A program made the position numbers and the translations under genes. Of a stretch of DNA of 64,000 nt, positions 1 to 7,409 are shown one piece after another; positions within the stretch are counted from its first letter, which is position 1, and each line of letters starts with the position of its first letter. The DNA comes from GWE2-42-39 sp942493345 (GTDB taxonomy: Bacteria; Bacteroidota; Bacteroidia; Bacteroidales; Prolixibacteraceae), in the NCBI GenBank assembly GCA_942493345.1, contig OW818695.1:4030001-4094000 (forward strand), written 5' to 3'. Below the pieces are notes generated by a model. That model ran no database searches and was not told where the DNA came from. It saw nothing but the letters and a program-made list of their open reading frames with translations.

Positions 1-58
1 TATTAAAAGATTCGGAAAAAAAGAAGAAAGTATCGAATTAACCAGACTGGATTCTTGA
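1..58 (+). CDS. C-terminal end of an unidentified gene (partial)
   Basis: The second forward frame is open from the window edge to a TGA at 56-58 and would encode about 18 residues ending in ELTRLDS. It is Lys/Glu-rich and protein-like, but too short to assign to a family. It could also be a chance open stretch. The repeat mosaic that follows directly is typical of DNA behind a stop codon, which weakly supports a real gene end here. Confidence 0.3.
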   Translation, partial: IKRFGKKEESIELTRLDS

Positions 59-60
59 TA

Positions 61-300
61 ATTACAATAATTCTGAATTGGAACTGGCTGTTCCCTTTGG
101 GATTTGTTTTATCGGATTTTGGAATTTTACTCTTTGAAGCATTCGTTGAGATTCCGGCCTGCGCTGGAATGACAGCCTTGAAGAAAAGATTGGATTTTGG
201 AATTTGGTTCGATGTTTCGGGTTTGGCATTTGAAATTTGATACTCGATCCTATATGAACCTGATTGCTAACCCGGCTGGTGCAGATTTGCAATCTGCACC
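61..300. repeat. Intergenic repeat mosaic left of rlmB
   Basis: About 240 bases without a credible gene. It holds two copies of a GGATTTTGGAATTT-like unit near 112 and 189, a GAGATTCCGGCCTGCGC..GGAATGACA unit at about 148-174, and a hairpin at 278-300 with 10-base arms (GGTGCAGATT / AATCTGCACC) around a 3-base loop. Units of these kinds are common between genes in Bacteroidota. I see no transposase here, so non-autonomous REP-like elements are the likeliest explanation. Confidence 0.6.
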
Positions 301-344
301 CATCAACTATAATCTTTGATTTGTTTACGTTTAACATACAGAAT

Positions 345-381
345 AAAAAAAGAGGATTTCACCCGAAGTGAAACCCCCTCT
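345..381 (-). terminator. Rho-independent terminator of rlmB
   Basis: Hairpin arms AGAGG plus TTTCAC (351-362) pair with GTGAAA plus CCTCT (368-381), with small bulges. On the minus strand the hairpin is followed by six T (345-350). It lies just downstream of the rlmB stop, as expected for a terminator. Confidence 0.75.
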
Positions 382-401
382 GCAATATAGAAAATATCTT
401 T

Positions 402-1151
402 TTACAACCTCTTCCGCACCACCTCGTAAACCAGCAAAGCCGCAGCTACCGAAACATTCAGCGATTCAATCTTGCCTAAAATCGGAATTTTTACACGGTG
501 ATCAGCCAGTGAAAGAATGCGGCGGTCGATGCCTTTGTCTTCCGATCCCATTACAATAGCCAGCGGGCCAGAATAATCGGCTGTCGTATATAATTCGTTC
601 GATTTTTCGGTGGCAGCAATAATTTTTAATCCCGAATGCTGCAAATACATGCAGGCATCCACAATATTTTTCACGCGGCAAACCGGTACCAGGTGCAATG
701 CACCGGCCGATGTTTTTACCGCATCGGCATTGATTTTCGCAGCTCCCTGTTCAGGAATAATTACCGCGTTGACGCCCGCACATTCAGCAGTACGGACAAT
801 GGCGCCAAAATTACGTACATCGGAAACCTGGTCGAGCACCAGCACTACCGGCGATTTGCCTTCTTCGAACCAGGTGGGCAGTAAATCTTCAATTTTATAG
901 AACGAAATCGGCGAAATATAAGCCACTACACCCTGATGATTTTTGTGGGTCACCCGGTTCAGTTTCTCTATTGGCACAAACTGAAACGAAACATTGCGGC
1001 TTCGTACCAAATCGAAAAACTCTTTATACAGTTCGCCTTCCAGCCCTTTTTTTATCAGCACACGGTCGATTTCCTTTCCCGCGTTAATTGCTTCCATCAC
1101 GGCACGGATGCCAAAAATCAGTTCGTCTTTTTCCTTGTCTTCGAAGTTCAT
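402..1151 (-). CDS. rlmB: 23S rRNA (guanosine-2'-O)-methyltransferase, TrmH/SpoU family
   Basis: A cytoplasmic SAM-dependent methyltransferase that 2'-O-methylates a guanosine in 23S rRNA (G2251 in E. coli). The 249-residue length is normal. The N-terminal part (about 10-85) is the SpoU substrate-binding domain, with FGIRAVMEAI near the start. The rest is a SPOUT knot domain: DQVSDVRNFGAIVRTAE is motif 1, VMGSEDKGI motif 2, and IPILGKIESLNVSVAAAL motif 3, which carries the catalytic and SAM-pocket residues. It lies one base from the upstream ABC-F gene and is probably cotranscribed with it. Other SpoU methyltransferases share the fold, but the N-terminal domain and length favour RlmB. Confidence 0.93.
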   Translation of the reverse strand: MNFEDKEKDELIFGIRAVMEAINAGKEIDRVLIKKGLEGELYKEFFDLVRSRNVSFQFVPIEKLNRVTHKNHQGVVAYISPISFYKIEDLLPTWFEEGKSPVVLVLDQVSDVRNFGAIVRTAECAGVNAVIIPEQGAAKINADAVKTSAGALHLVPVCRVKNIVDACMYLQHSGLKIIAATEKSNELYTTADYSGPLAIVMGSEDKGIDRRILSLADHRVKIPILGKIESLNVSVAAALLVYEVVRKRL

Positions 1152-1152
1152 A

Positions 1153-3099
1153 TTACCAGTTTCTTTTTTGTTTCAATTCTTCGTATTCCGAATTCAGCGC
1201 TTCCCATTCTTCCATTTTTCTCTCCAGCCCGGCCTTCAGTTTTTCGTATTTTTCGTATACCGAAGCATCGGTAATCGCCTCGGGCGACGAAAGCATCTTA
1301 TCCATTGCATCAACCTGTTCTTCCTGTACGGCAATTTCCGTTTCCACTTTTTCAATGCTTTTCTCGCAGCGCGAAATATTCCGGTTGATCTCTTTGCGCT
1401 CCTCAAAACTAATATTGGTGATTTCTACGGGCTTCTCTTCTTTTGGTTTTGCTTCGGCAGGTTTGTCCTTGCGTTCCAGCTCCTTCATCGATTCCATTTT
1501 CTTTTTCTGAAGAAAATCGTAGATACCGCCCAAATGCTGTTTAATCTTTTTATTCTTGAATTCATACACGCAGTTTACCAGCCCGTCGAGAAATTCGCGG
1601 TCGTGCGACACCACCAGTACTGTGCCATCGTAAGCAGCCAGTGCGTTTTTCAGCATTTCCTTTGAACGCATATCCAGATGGTTGGTCGGTTCGTCGAGTA
1701 CCAGGAAATTAACCGGTTCGAGCATCAGGCGGATCATCGCCAAACGGGTACGCTCTCCCCCACTCAGTACTTTCACTTTTTTATTGACATCGTCGCCCGA
1801 GTACATAAATGCCCCGAGAATGTCCCTGATTTTGGTGCGAACATCGCCCACTGCAATCTGGTCGACAGTTTCCAGCACCGTCAGGTTTTCGTCGAGCCGC
1901 TGCGCCTGATTCTGTGCAAAATAACCCACTTTCACATTGTGGCCGATCTTCAGTTCGCCCTGGTATTCCAGTTCATTCAGAATAACTCGTGCCATCGTGG
2001 TTTTTCCTTCACCGTTTTTCCCGACAAAAGCAACTTTTTCGCCTCGTTCAATGGTCAGGTCCACCCGGTCGAGTACCAGCAAATCGTCGTATCGTTTGGT
2101 AATTTCCTTTGCTTCGCAGACAATAGTCCCCGATCGCATTGCAGGTGGAAATTTAATATTGAGCTTCGAATTGTCTTCTTCGTCAATCTCCAGCCGGTCG
2201 AGCCGATCGAGCATTTTCACGCGCGACTGTACCTGCACCGACTTGGTAGCTTTGTAGCGGAACCGCTCGATGAACTTTTCCGCGTCTTCAATCATTTTTT
2301 GCTGGTTCTGAAAAGCAGCCATCTGGGTTTGTTTGTCATCGGCCCGCAACTCAAGATAACGCGAATAGTTGGCCTTGTAATCGTATACTTTGCCCAGCGA
2401 AATTTCGATGGTGCGGTTGGTCACATTATCCAAAAAAGCCTTGTCGTGCGAAACCAGCACAATGGAACCGCTGTAATTTTTCAGAAAATCTTCGAGCCAC
2501 TGAATCGATTCAATGTCAAGGTGATTGGTTGGCTCGTCAAGCAAAAACACATCGGGTTTCTTCAGCAATATTTTTGCCAGCTCGATACGCATTCGCCATC
2601 CTCCACTGAATTCGGACGTCAGCCGGGTAAAATCGGAACGCTCGAAACCAAGTCCCATCAGGGTTTGCTCAATCTCGGCGTCCACATTGCCGCCGTCCAG
2701 CATATGATAATGGTCGCTCAATTCGGTTACCCGCGTGAGCAGTTTCATGTATTCCGCCGATTCGTAATCTTTGCGGTGCTCTATTTCGTGGTTCAGTTTT
2801 TCTATTTCTTTCTGAATAGAAATCAGTTCATCAAATGCCGTGTGCGTTTCGTTGAAAACCGTTCTCGTATTGGTGAGTACCATGTGCTGCGGCAGATAGC
2901 CAATGCGGATATCTTTGGGCAGCGAAAGTACCCCCTCACTTGGTGGTTGCTTCCCCGCAAGTATCTTCAATAAAGTTGATTTGCCGGCTCCGTTTTTTCC
3001 AACCAAACCAATGCTGTCTTTCGGACTGATTAAAAACGAAATGCCCTTGAATAACTCAAATCCGCCAAATACAACTTTTAACTGGTCAACAGAAATCAT
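1153..3099 (-). CDS. ABC-F family ATPase
   Basis: A soluble duplicated ABC ATPase without membrane segments. The first Walker A is GKNGAGKS at residues 34-41, followed by signature FSGGWRMR and LLDEPTNHLD. The second set is GKNGEGKT, LSGGERTR and VLDEPTNHLD. Between them is the ABC-F interdomain linker, rich in charged residues, and the C-terminus (about 540-648) is a Lys/Glu coiled coil like that of Uup. Family members bind the ribosome E site and help rescue stalled or antibiotic-bound ribosomes, or act in assembly. Neighbouring rlmB fits a ribosome role. Which ABC-F subgroup it belongs to cannot be decided by eye, and a resistance role is not indicated. Confidence 0.92.
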   Translation of the reverse strand: MISVDQLKVVFGGFELFKGISFLISPKDSIGLVGKNGAGKSTLLKILAGKQPPSEGVLSLPKDIRIGYLPQHMVLTNTRTVFNETHTAFDELISIQKEIEKLNHEIEHRKDYESAEYMKLLTRVTELSDHYHMLDGGNVDAEIEQTLMGLGFERSDFTRLTSEFSGGWRMRIELAKILLKKPDVFLLDEPTNHLDIESIQWLEDFLKNYSGSIVLVSHDKAFLDNVTNRTIEISLGKVYDYKANYSRYLELRADDKQTQMAAFQNQQKMIEDAEKFIERFRYKATKSVQVQSRVKMLDRLDRLEIDEEDNSKLNIKFPPAMRSGTIVCEAKEITKRYDDLLVLDRVDLTIERGEKVAFVGKNGEGKTTMARVILNELEYQGELKIGHNVKVGYFAQNQAQRLDENLTVLETVDQIAVGDVRTKIRDILGAFMYSGDDVNKKVKVLSGGERTRLAMIRLMLEPVNFLVLDEPTNHLDMRSKEMLKNALAAYDGTVLVVSHDREFLDGLVNCVYEFKNKKIKQHLGGIYDFLQKKKMESMKELERKDKPAEAKPKEEKPVEITNISFEERKEINRNISRCEKSIEKVETEIAVQEEQVDAMDKMLSSPEAITDASVYEKYEKLKAGLERKMEEWEALNSEYEELKQKRNW

Positions 3100-3216
3100 G
3101 CTTTATTTTTTTGTGGCAGCAAAGATAGAAAAGAATGGGGAATGAGGAGAAATTCAAGTGGTTCAATGGTTATTTTATATATTTCAACCTGACTATCCAA
3201 AAATATTTTTCGATTT

Positions 3217-4413
3217 TCAGGCTTCGTTTTGCAACGCTTTGATCCAGGGAACCATGAAAAAGATGCCGATCCCGAAAACACCGATTACAGCGAAAGAATA
3301 GCGCAACCCGGCAGCAGCCGAAATATAACCAATCAGTGGCGGCCCCATTAAAAAGCCGAGGAAACTCACGCTCGAAACGGTTGCTAAAGCAATCCCAGGA
3401 GGGATTTTTGAATGTTTTCCGGCGGTGCTGTACACCGTAGGAACAATGCTGGAAACGCCAATCCCCACCAGCATGAAAGCAATGGTTGAAGAAATAAGAT
3501 ACGGAAACAGAACAGAAGTAAACAAGCCAGTTGAAATAATCAGTCCACATATCTGCAACAGGAGTTTCCGGCCAATCTTCGAGATAAAATAGTCGGCAAC
3601 AAAACGTCCGGTCGCCATCATGATCATAAAAGACGTGTAGCCCAAAATAACCAGCGAAGCCGGCGCATGAACCACATCTTTGAAATAAACACCGCTCCAG
3701 TCGAACATCGCGCCTTCGCTGGCCATACTGCAAAAACCAATAATTCCGAGCTGAACCAGCATTTTATCAGGTTTACCAAAGAATTTCCTTCGGGGCTCTC
3801 CCTGGGCTGGATTGTGGTTGGCACGCACCAGGTACGGGTAATTGAACCAAACAATCGTCCACACAATTAAAATTACGGAAACGAAATGCCAGTATGGAGG
3901 CACTTTCAGATTGATCATGACCAGCCCGATCAGTGCACCGGTAAAACCAGCCAGGCTCCATCCCCCGTGAAACGAAGACATAATCGGACGCTCGTAAATC
4001 CGTTCCGCAGCAATTCCCTGCGTATTGATTGAAATATTGCAAACATTCCCTGAAATGCCAAACAAAAACAAGGCAATGGCAAGTTGCCAACCGGCATTCA
4101 CCAAACCAATATTACTCAAACAAATCGTATAAATAGGAAGGGCAAAACTCAAAACTCTATGACTTCCAAATCGGGTAACCAGCTTTCCGGAGAAAGCCAT
4201 CATCAGGAATTGCCCCACCGGCATTGCAAACAAAATACTTCCAAATACGGCATCGTTCAAATGAAGTGCTGTTTTTATATCCGGAATACGGCTGGCCCAC
4301 GAAGCAAACGAAAGCCCCATGCAGAAATAAACCAGCGCCACAGCGATCCGCATCCGCTTTTTATCCGGAATTACGTCAGTTTCTCTGCTAATACTGAAAG
4401 AATGAATTGTCAT
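3217..4413 (-). CDS. MFS transporter (YbjJ-like)
   Basis: An inner-membrane major facilitator of about 398 residues with roughly 12 hydrophobic segments. The N-terminal GLSFASWASRIPDIK followed by LNDAVFGSILFAMPVGQF resembles the YbjJ/FucP-like branch. GRFVADYFISKIGRKLLL in the second half is an MFS motif A-like loop. I prefer the start at 4413 (MTIHSFS), because the 13 residues from the more upstream start at 4452 look like untranslated leader. Substrate is unknown. YbjJ relatives are often annotated as sugar or drug exporters without proof, and the neighbouring genes give no hint. Confidence 0.85.
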   Translation of the reverse strand: MTIHSFSISRETDVIPDKKRMRIAVALVYFCMGLSFASWASRIPDIKTALHLNDAVFGSILFAMPVGQFLMMAFSGKLVTRFGSHRVLSFALPIYTICLSNIGLVNAGWQLAIALFLFGISGNVCNISINTQGIAAERIYERPIMSSFHGGWSLAGFTGALIGLVMINLKVPPYWHFVSVILIVWTIVWFNYPYLVRANHNPAQGEPRRKFFGKPDKMLVQLGIIGFCSMASEGAMFDWSGVYFKDVVHAPASLVILGYTSFMIMMATGRFVADYFISKIGRKLLLQICGLIISTGLFTSVLFPYLISSTIAFMLVGIGVSSIVPTVYSTAGKHSKIPPGIALATVSSVSFLGFLMGPPLIGYISAAAGLRYSFAVIGVFGIGIFFMVPWIKALQNEA

Positions 4414-4537
4414 ATTCGTCGTTGAAGAAACAGGGTTTGCACCCCAGTTCAATTGGGCACAAATTTAGGAAAACCCTGAAACGGGTATATTTTTACTGAA
4501 GAATATAGCAGTTCGTTAAGAAATTGCGAAGCCGGAA

Positions 4538-5653
4538 CTATCCAAACACGTATATGCGCCCGTCAGCAGCGCCGAGAACCAGTATGTTGCCGTACACTGC
4601 AGGACTGCCAACAACCGGGCTACCCATTTCGTAACTCCACAATAGTTTGCCGGTCGACAATTCATGAATATATATCATGCCGTCCATGGTAGCACTGACC
4701 ACTTTGTTTTTGCATATTACAGACGAAGCATTGATCCGGTTGCTCAGGCGGGTTTTCCAGGCCAGAGAACCATCGTTTTTGCGGAAACAATATAAATCAC
4801 GGTCGTCGTTGCCAATCACCAGAAAATTACCCCCCAATGCTGGCGATGCAATAAACGGCAGGTTCTTTTCAGGATTATCGTAGGTCCATTTTACGTTTCC
4901 TTCAGCCAGATTAACGGCAAAAAACCGGCCTTCGTAATCGCCCACGTACAGCAAATCGCCTTCCACCACCGGCGACGAAGCCACATAGGTATCGAGTTTC
5001 ACTTTTTTAACGACTTTGCCGGTTTCCATGTTTACCACATGAATAAAGCCGTCGCAACCGCCAAATACCGTGTTGCCTTTATAAATAGCAGACGCCCCGT
5101 TGATAAAATTATCCGATTCGTACCGCCACAGGCTGTCGCCTTTTTCGAAACCCACGCCGTGCAAATTGTAATCGTAGCTCCCCACTGCCAATTTATACGA
5201 AGCACCTGATTTAATAAAGTTGGCCGATCCAACAATCTGATTGTCGGTTTTGTATTTCCAGATTTGTTTGCCGGTTTTGGCGTCAAGCCGGAAAAACCAG
5301 CCGTCCATCGAACCAACAATTACCGAGCCGTTCAGATACAATGGCGGCGCCTCAATCACGTTCCCGGCGTTGAACTTCCATTTCAGTTTTCCTGAAAAAT
5401 CGATGGCATATAAATTTCCGTCCGACGAGCCGCAAAAGATAGTATTTTCGGCCACCACCGGCGACGATTTAATGTCATCACCGGTTTGAAACGAAAACAA
5501 CAATTTGGGCTGCGCCGGAAGATCGGTATTGGCAAAGCCCGTCAATTGCTGATTTCCACGAAAAATGGGCCAGTTATTTTGTGCAAACAAAGGAATTTCC
5601 ATCAACAAAAAAACAATGAACAGGACGATTGGCATTTTGACGTTATGGCGCAT
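4538..5653 (-). CDS. Secreted PQQ-like beta-propeller protein, last gene of the redox cluster
   Basis: A predicted periplasmic or outer-membrane-facing seven- or eight-bladed propeller of about 371 residues. It has a signal peptide (MRHNVKMPIVLFIVFLLM..LFAQ), NNWPIFRGNQQ at the mature start, and repeated blades with tryptophan-docking motifs (DAKTGKQIW, STGKLLW). The frame is open further upstream to 5872, but that part would overlap the preceding gene and run through a 28-base palindrome, so the start at 5653 is chosen. Real PQQ dehydrogenases are about 600 residues with a disulfide-ring and calcium site, which I do not see, so cofactor binding is doubtful. A scaffold role, as in BamB, is equally possible. 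Confidence 0.8.
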   Translation of the reverse strand: MRHNVKMPIVLFIVFLLMEIPLFAQNNWPIFRGNQQLTGFANTDLPAQPKLLFSFQTGDDIKSSPVVAENTIFCGSSDGNLYAIDFSGKLKWKFNAGNVIEAPPLYLNGSVIVGSMDGWFFRLDAKTGKQIWKYKTDNQIVGSANFIKSGASYKLAVGSYDYNLHGVGFEKGDSLWRYESDNFINGASAIYKGNTVFGGCDGFIHVVNMETGKVVKKVKLDTYVASSPVVEGDLLYVGDYEGRFFAVNLAEGNVKWTYDNPEKNLPFIASPALGGNFLVIGNDDRDLYCFRKNDGSLAWKTRLSNRINASSVICKNKVVSATMDGMIYIHELSTGKLLWSYEMGSPVVGSPAVYGNILVLGAADGRIYVFG

Positions 5654-5675
5654 CACAATTATATTGCGATTAACC

Positions 5676-5703
5676 GTAGAGACAAGGCATGCCTTGTCTC
5701 TAC
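5676..5703. repeat. 28-base perfect palindrome
   Basis: A perfect inverted repeat without loop whose left half is GTAGAGACAAGGCA. It lies in the 109-base gap between the flavoprotein gene and the secreted propeller gene. Palindromes of the GTAGAGAC..GTCTCTAC type occur in many copies in several bacterial phyla, so this is probably a dispersed REP-like element rather than a local operator. Confidence 0.8.
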
Positions 5704-5762
5704 AACAAAAACAACAATCTATATTTTGATTTTTCATTGAATTCATGATTACCCTAATTTTT

Positions 5763-7316
5763 TTAACGTTCCTCTTCACCAAACATAGCCAGCGCGCCGG
5801 TCGGGCATTTTTCAGCCACCAAGGAAGCTGTTTTGCGCAAGGCATTTTGCACGCTTTCGTTAAACGGAACACCTATTTTCACATCGAAACCACGGCCAAT
5901 AAACGTAAAACCGAATTCCTCCTGATGCTGTTGTGTCAACCGCACGCAAATGCCGCATTTAATACATTTTGCAGATTCGAAAACAACTCCTTCCCGTCCC
6001 ACATACTTCTGCACAATTTTGCGTTCGCTGGTCTGAAAACGTTTTTGTTCGGCCCCAAATTCATCGGAGAACAAGCGCAGTTTACAGGATTCCGGGTTGC
6101 GACAGTCGCAGTGCATACAGCGTTCGGCCTCTGCCCTCGCCTCTTCAGCAGAAAAATCTTTTTTGGTATCCAGCCTTTTGGACTTCACCGATTCTTTCAA
6201 ATATTCGTTGAACTCGATCGGATACAGCTTCCCGAATTTCGAATTAAAACGCTCCGGATTGGCTTTTACTGTTCCCGATTTCAGAAAACGGTCGATAATT
6301 GCAGCCACTTCTTTTCCCTGTCCAACCGAGCGGACAGCCAGTTTTGATGACCGTAACGCGTTGCCAACAGCAAATATTCCTTCTTCTGAAGTCTGGTATG
6401 TCAGTTTATCAACTTCGATGCCCTGTTTCGAACTTTTCAGCCCAAAACCGTTTTCCTGTTCCTGCGAGCCCGTTGCCAAAACCACGGCATCAAATGTGTT
6501 TTTTAATTCCTGAAACCGGGGTAGATCAATGGTCTGGTTCAACCGGAATTCTACTCCGCTACGGGCAATCACAGCAATTTCATTTGTAATTACCGCGGAA
6601 GGCAATAGTTCTTCTCCAATTTTCAGAAGGTCACCACCCGCTTTTCCGTTTTTGTCGAAAACAACCGACTGGTGGCCTTTCAGTTGCAGGTAATATGCAG
6701 CCGCCAACCCGGCAGGGCCAGCGCCAATAATGGCTACTTTTCTCCCTGTTGATGGCTGATTCGACGGCAAATAGGAAATTGTTTCCTTTAAATCTTCATC
6801 GGCCACAAACTGTTTCAGGTGGCAGATTGCCACTGATTCGTCGATTTGTTTACGGCGACAGCCCGCTTCGCAGGGAGCCGGACAAATGCGTCCCAACACA
6901 GCCGGCAAGGCAATGTCGCGTTTCACCACCTGAAGAGCTTTGTCAAACCCGCCTTTCACAATCAGCCGGTTCATCAGCGGAATGTTCATGTGTGCCGGAC
7001 AAACCAACTGGCAAGGCGCTTCGCAGTCGCCTACATGTTCGCTGAGCAGCAGTTCGAGCGCCGCTTTCCGCGAATCGGTACACTCTTCGTCGTCGGTTAC
7101 AATGTCCATTCCTTCGGCAACCGGCATCGAGCACGAAGGCATCAAACGCCCGTTCCGCTGGTCTTTCACCAGACAAATCATACACGAAGTAAAATGTTCG
7201 GTACCTTCCAGATGGCACATGGTCGGAATGTTAATTCCCAATTGCTGTGCGGCTTCCAGAATAGTTGTTCCGGGAGAAACTTCGATTGCCTGTTTATTTA
7301 TTTTTAGCTGTGTCAT
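5763..7316 (-). CDS. NuoG-like iron-sulfur flavoprotein (FAD-linked, no visible NAD(P)H subdomain)
   Basis: A 517-residue cytoplasmic electron carrier. Order of parts: [2Fe-2S] domain with Cys34, 45, 48 and 62; a NuoG-type His94 with Cys98, 102 and 106 that merges into a GltD-type double-cubane region (CPAPCEAGC at 145-153, Cys165); an FAD Rossmann fold with GAGPAGLAAA (198-207) and GIFAVGNA (313-320); a CMHCDC..C cluster (400-411); and a NuoG N4-like cluster (Cys451, 454, 457, then Cys504). GltD and NfnB relatives carry a second glycine motif for NADPH between the two FAD parts. Here the whole flavin region spans only about 150 residues and that motif is absent. The gene follows the NuoE-NuoF fusion and probably forms a complex with it, comparable to StnA or the ferredoxin-like part of HydA. 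Confidence 0.82.
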   Translation of the reverse strand: MTQLKINKQAIEVSPGTTILEAAQQLGINIPTMCHLEGTEHFTSCMICLVKDQRNGRLMPSCSMPVAEGMDIVTDDEECTDSRKAALELLLSEHVGDCEAPCQLVCPAHMNIPLMNRLIVKGGFDKALQVVKRDIALPAVLGRICPAPCEAGCRRKQIDESVAICHLKQFVADEDLKETISYLPSNQPSTGRKVAIIGAGPAGLAAAYYLQLKGHQSVVFDKNGKAGGDLLKIGEELLPSAVITNEIAVIARSGVEFRLNQTIDLPRFQELKNTFDAVVLATGSQEQENGFGLKSSKQGIEVDKLTYQTSEEGIFAVGNALRSSKLAVRSVGQGKEVAAIIDRFLKSGTVKANPERFNSKFGKLYPIEFNEYLKESVKSKRLDTKKDFSAEEARAEAERCMHCDCRNPESCKLRLFSDEFGAEQKRFQTSERKIVQKYVGREGVVFESAKCIKCGICVRLTQQHQEEFGFTFIGRGFDVKIGVPFNESVQNALRKTASLVAEKCPTGALAMFGEEER

Positions 7317-7335
7317 TTCATTCTATTTTTCAAAA

Positions 7336-7400
7336 GTCATGCTGAACTTGTTTCAGCATCTATAACTTACACGAGCCCCTGAAACAAGTTCAGGGTGACG
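7336..7400. repeat. Long interrupted inverted repeat between the two NADH-complex genes
   Basis: CTGAACTTGTTTCAG (7342-7356) pairs with CTGAAACAAGTTCAG (7379-7393) around a 22-base AT-rich spacer, with GTCAT at the left edge and GTGACG at the right. Repeats of this type are dispersed in Bacteroidota genomes. The gap between two genes expected to be cotranscribed is 93 bases and is almost entirely this element. The hairpin could reduce or stabilise the downstream message. Confidence 0.75.
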
Positions 7401-7409
7401 AGTTAAAGA

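Noticed and set aside
1678..2973. Long open frame (431 codons) opposite the ABC-F gene
   Set aside because: It is antisense to a clear ABC-F ATPase and rich in His/Phe/Gln, as expected for a complementary-strand shadow.
5654..5872. Upstream start for the secreted propeller gene
   Set aside because: The extension would overlap the preceding gene, run through a palindromic repeat and bury the signal peptide.
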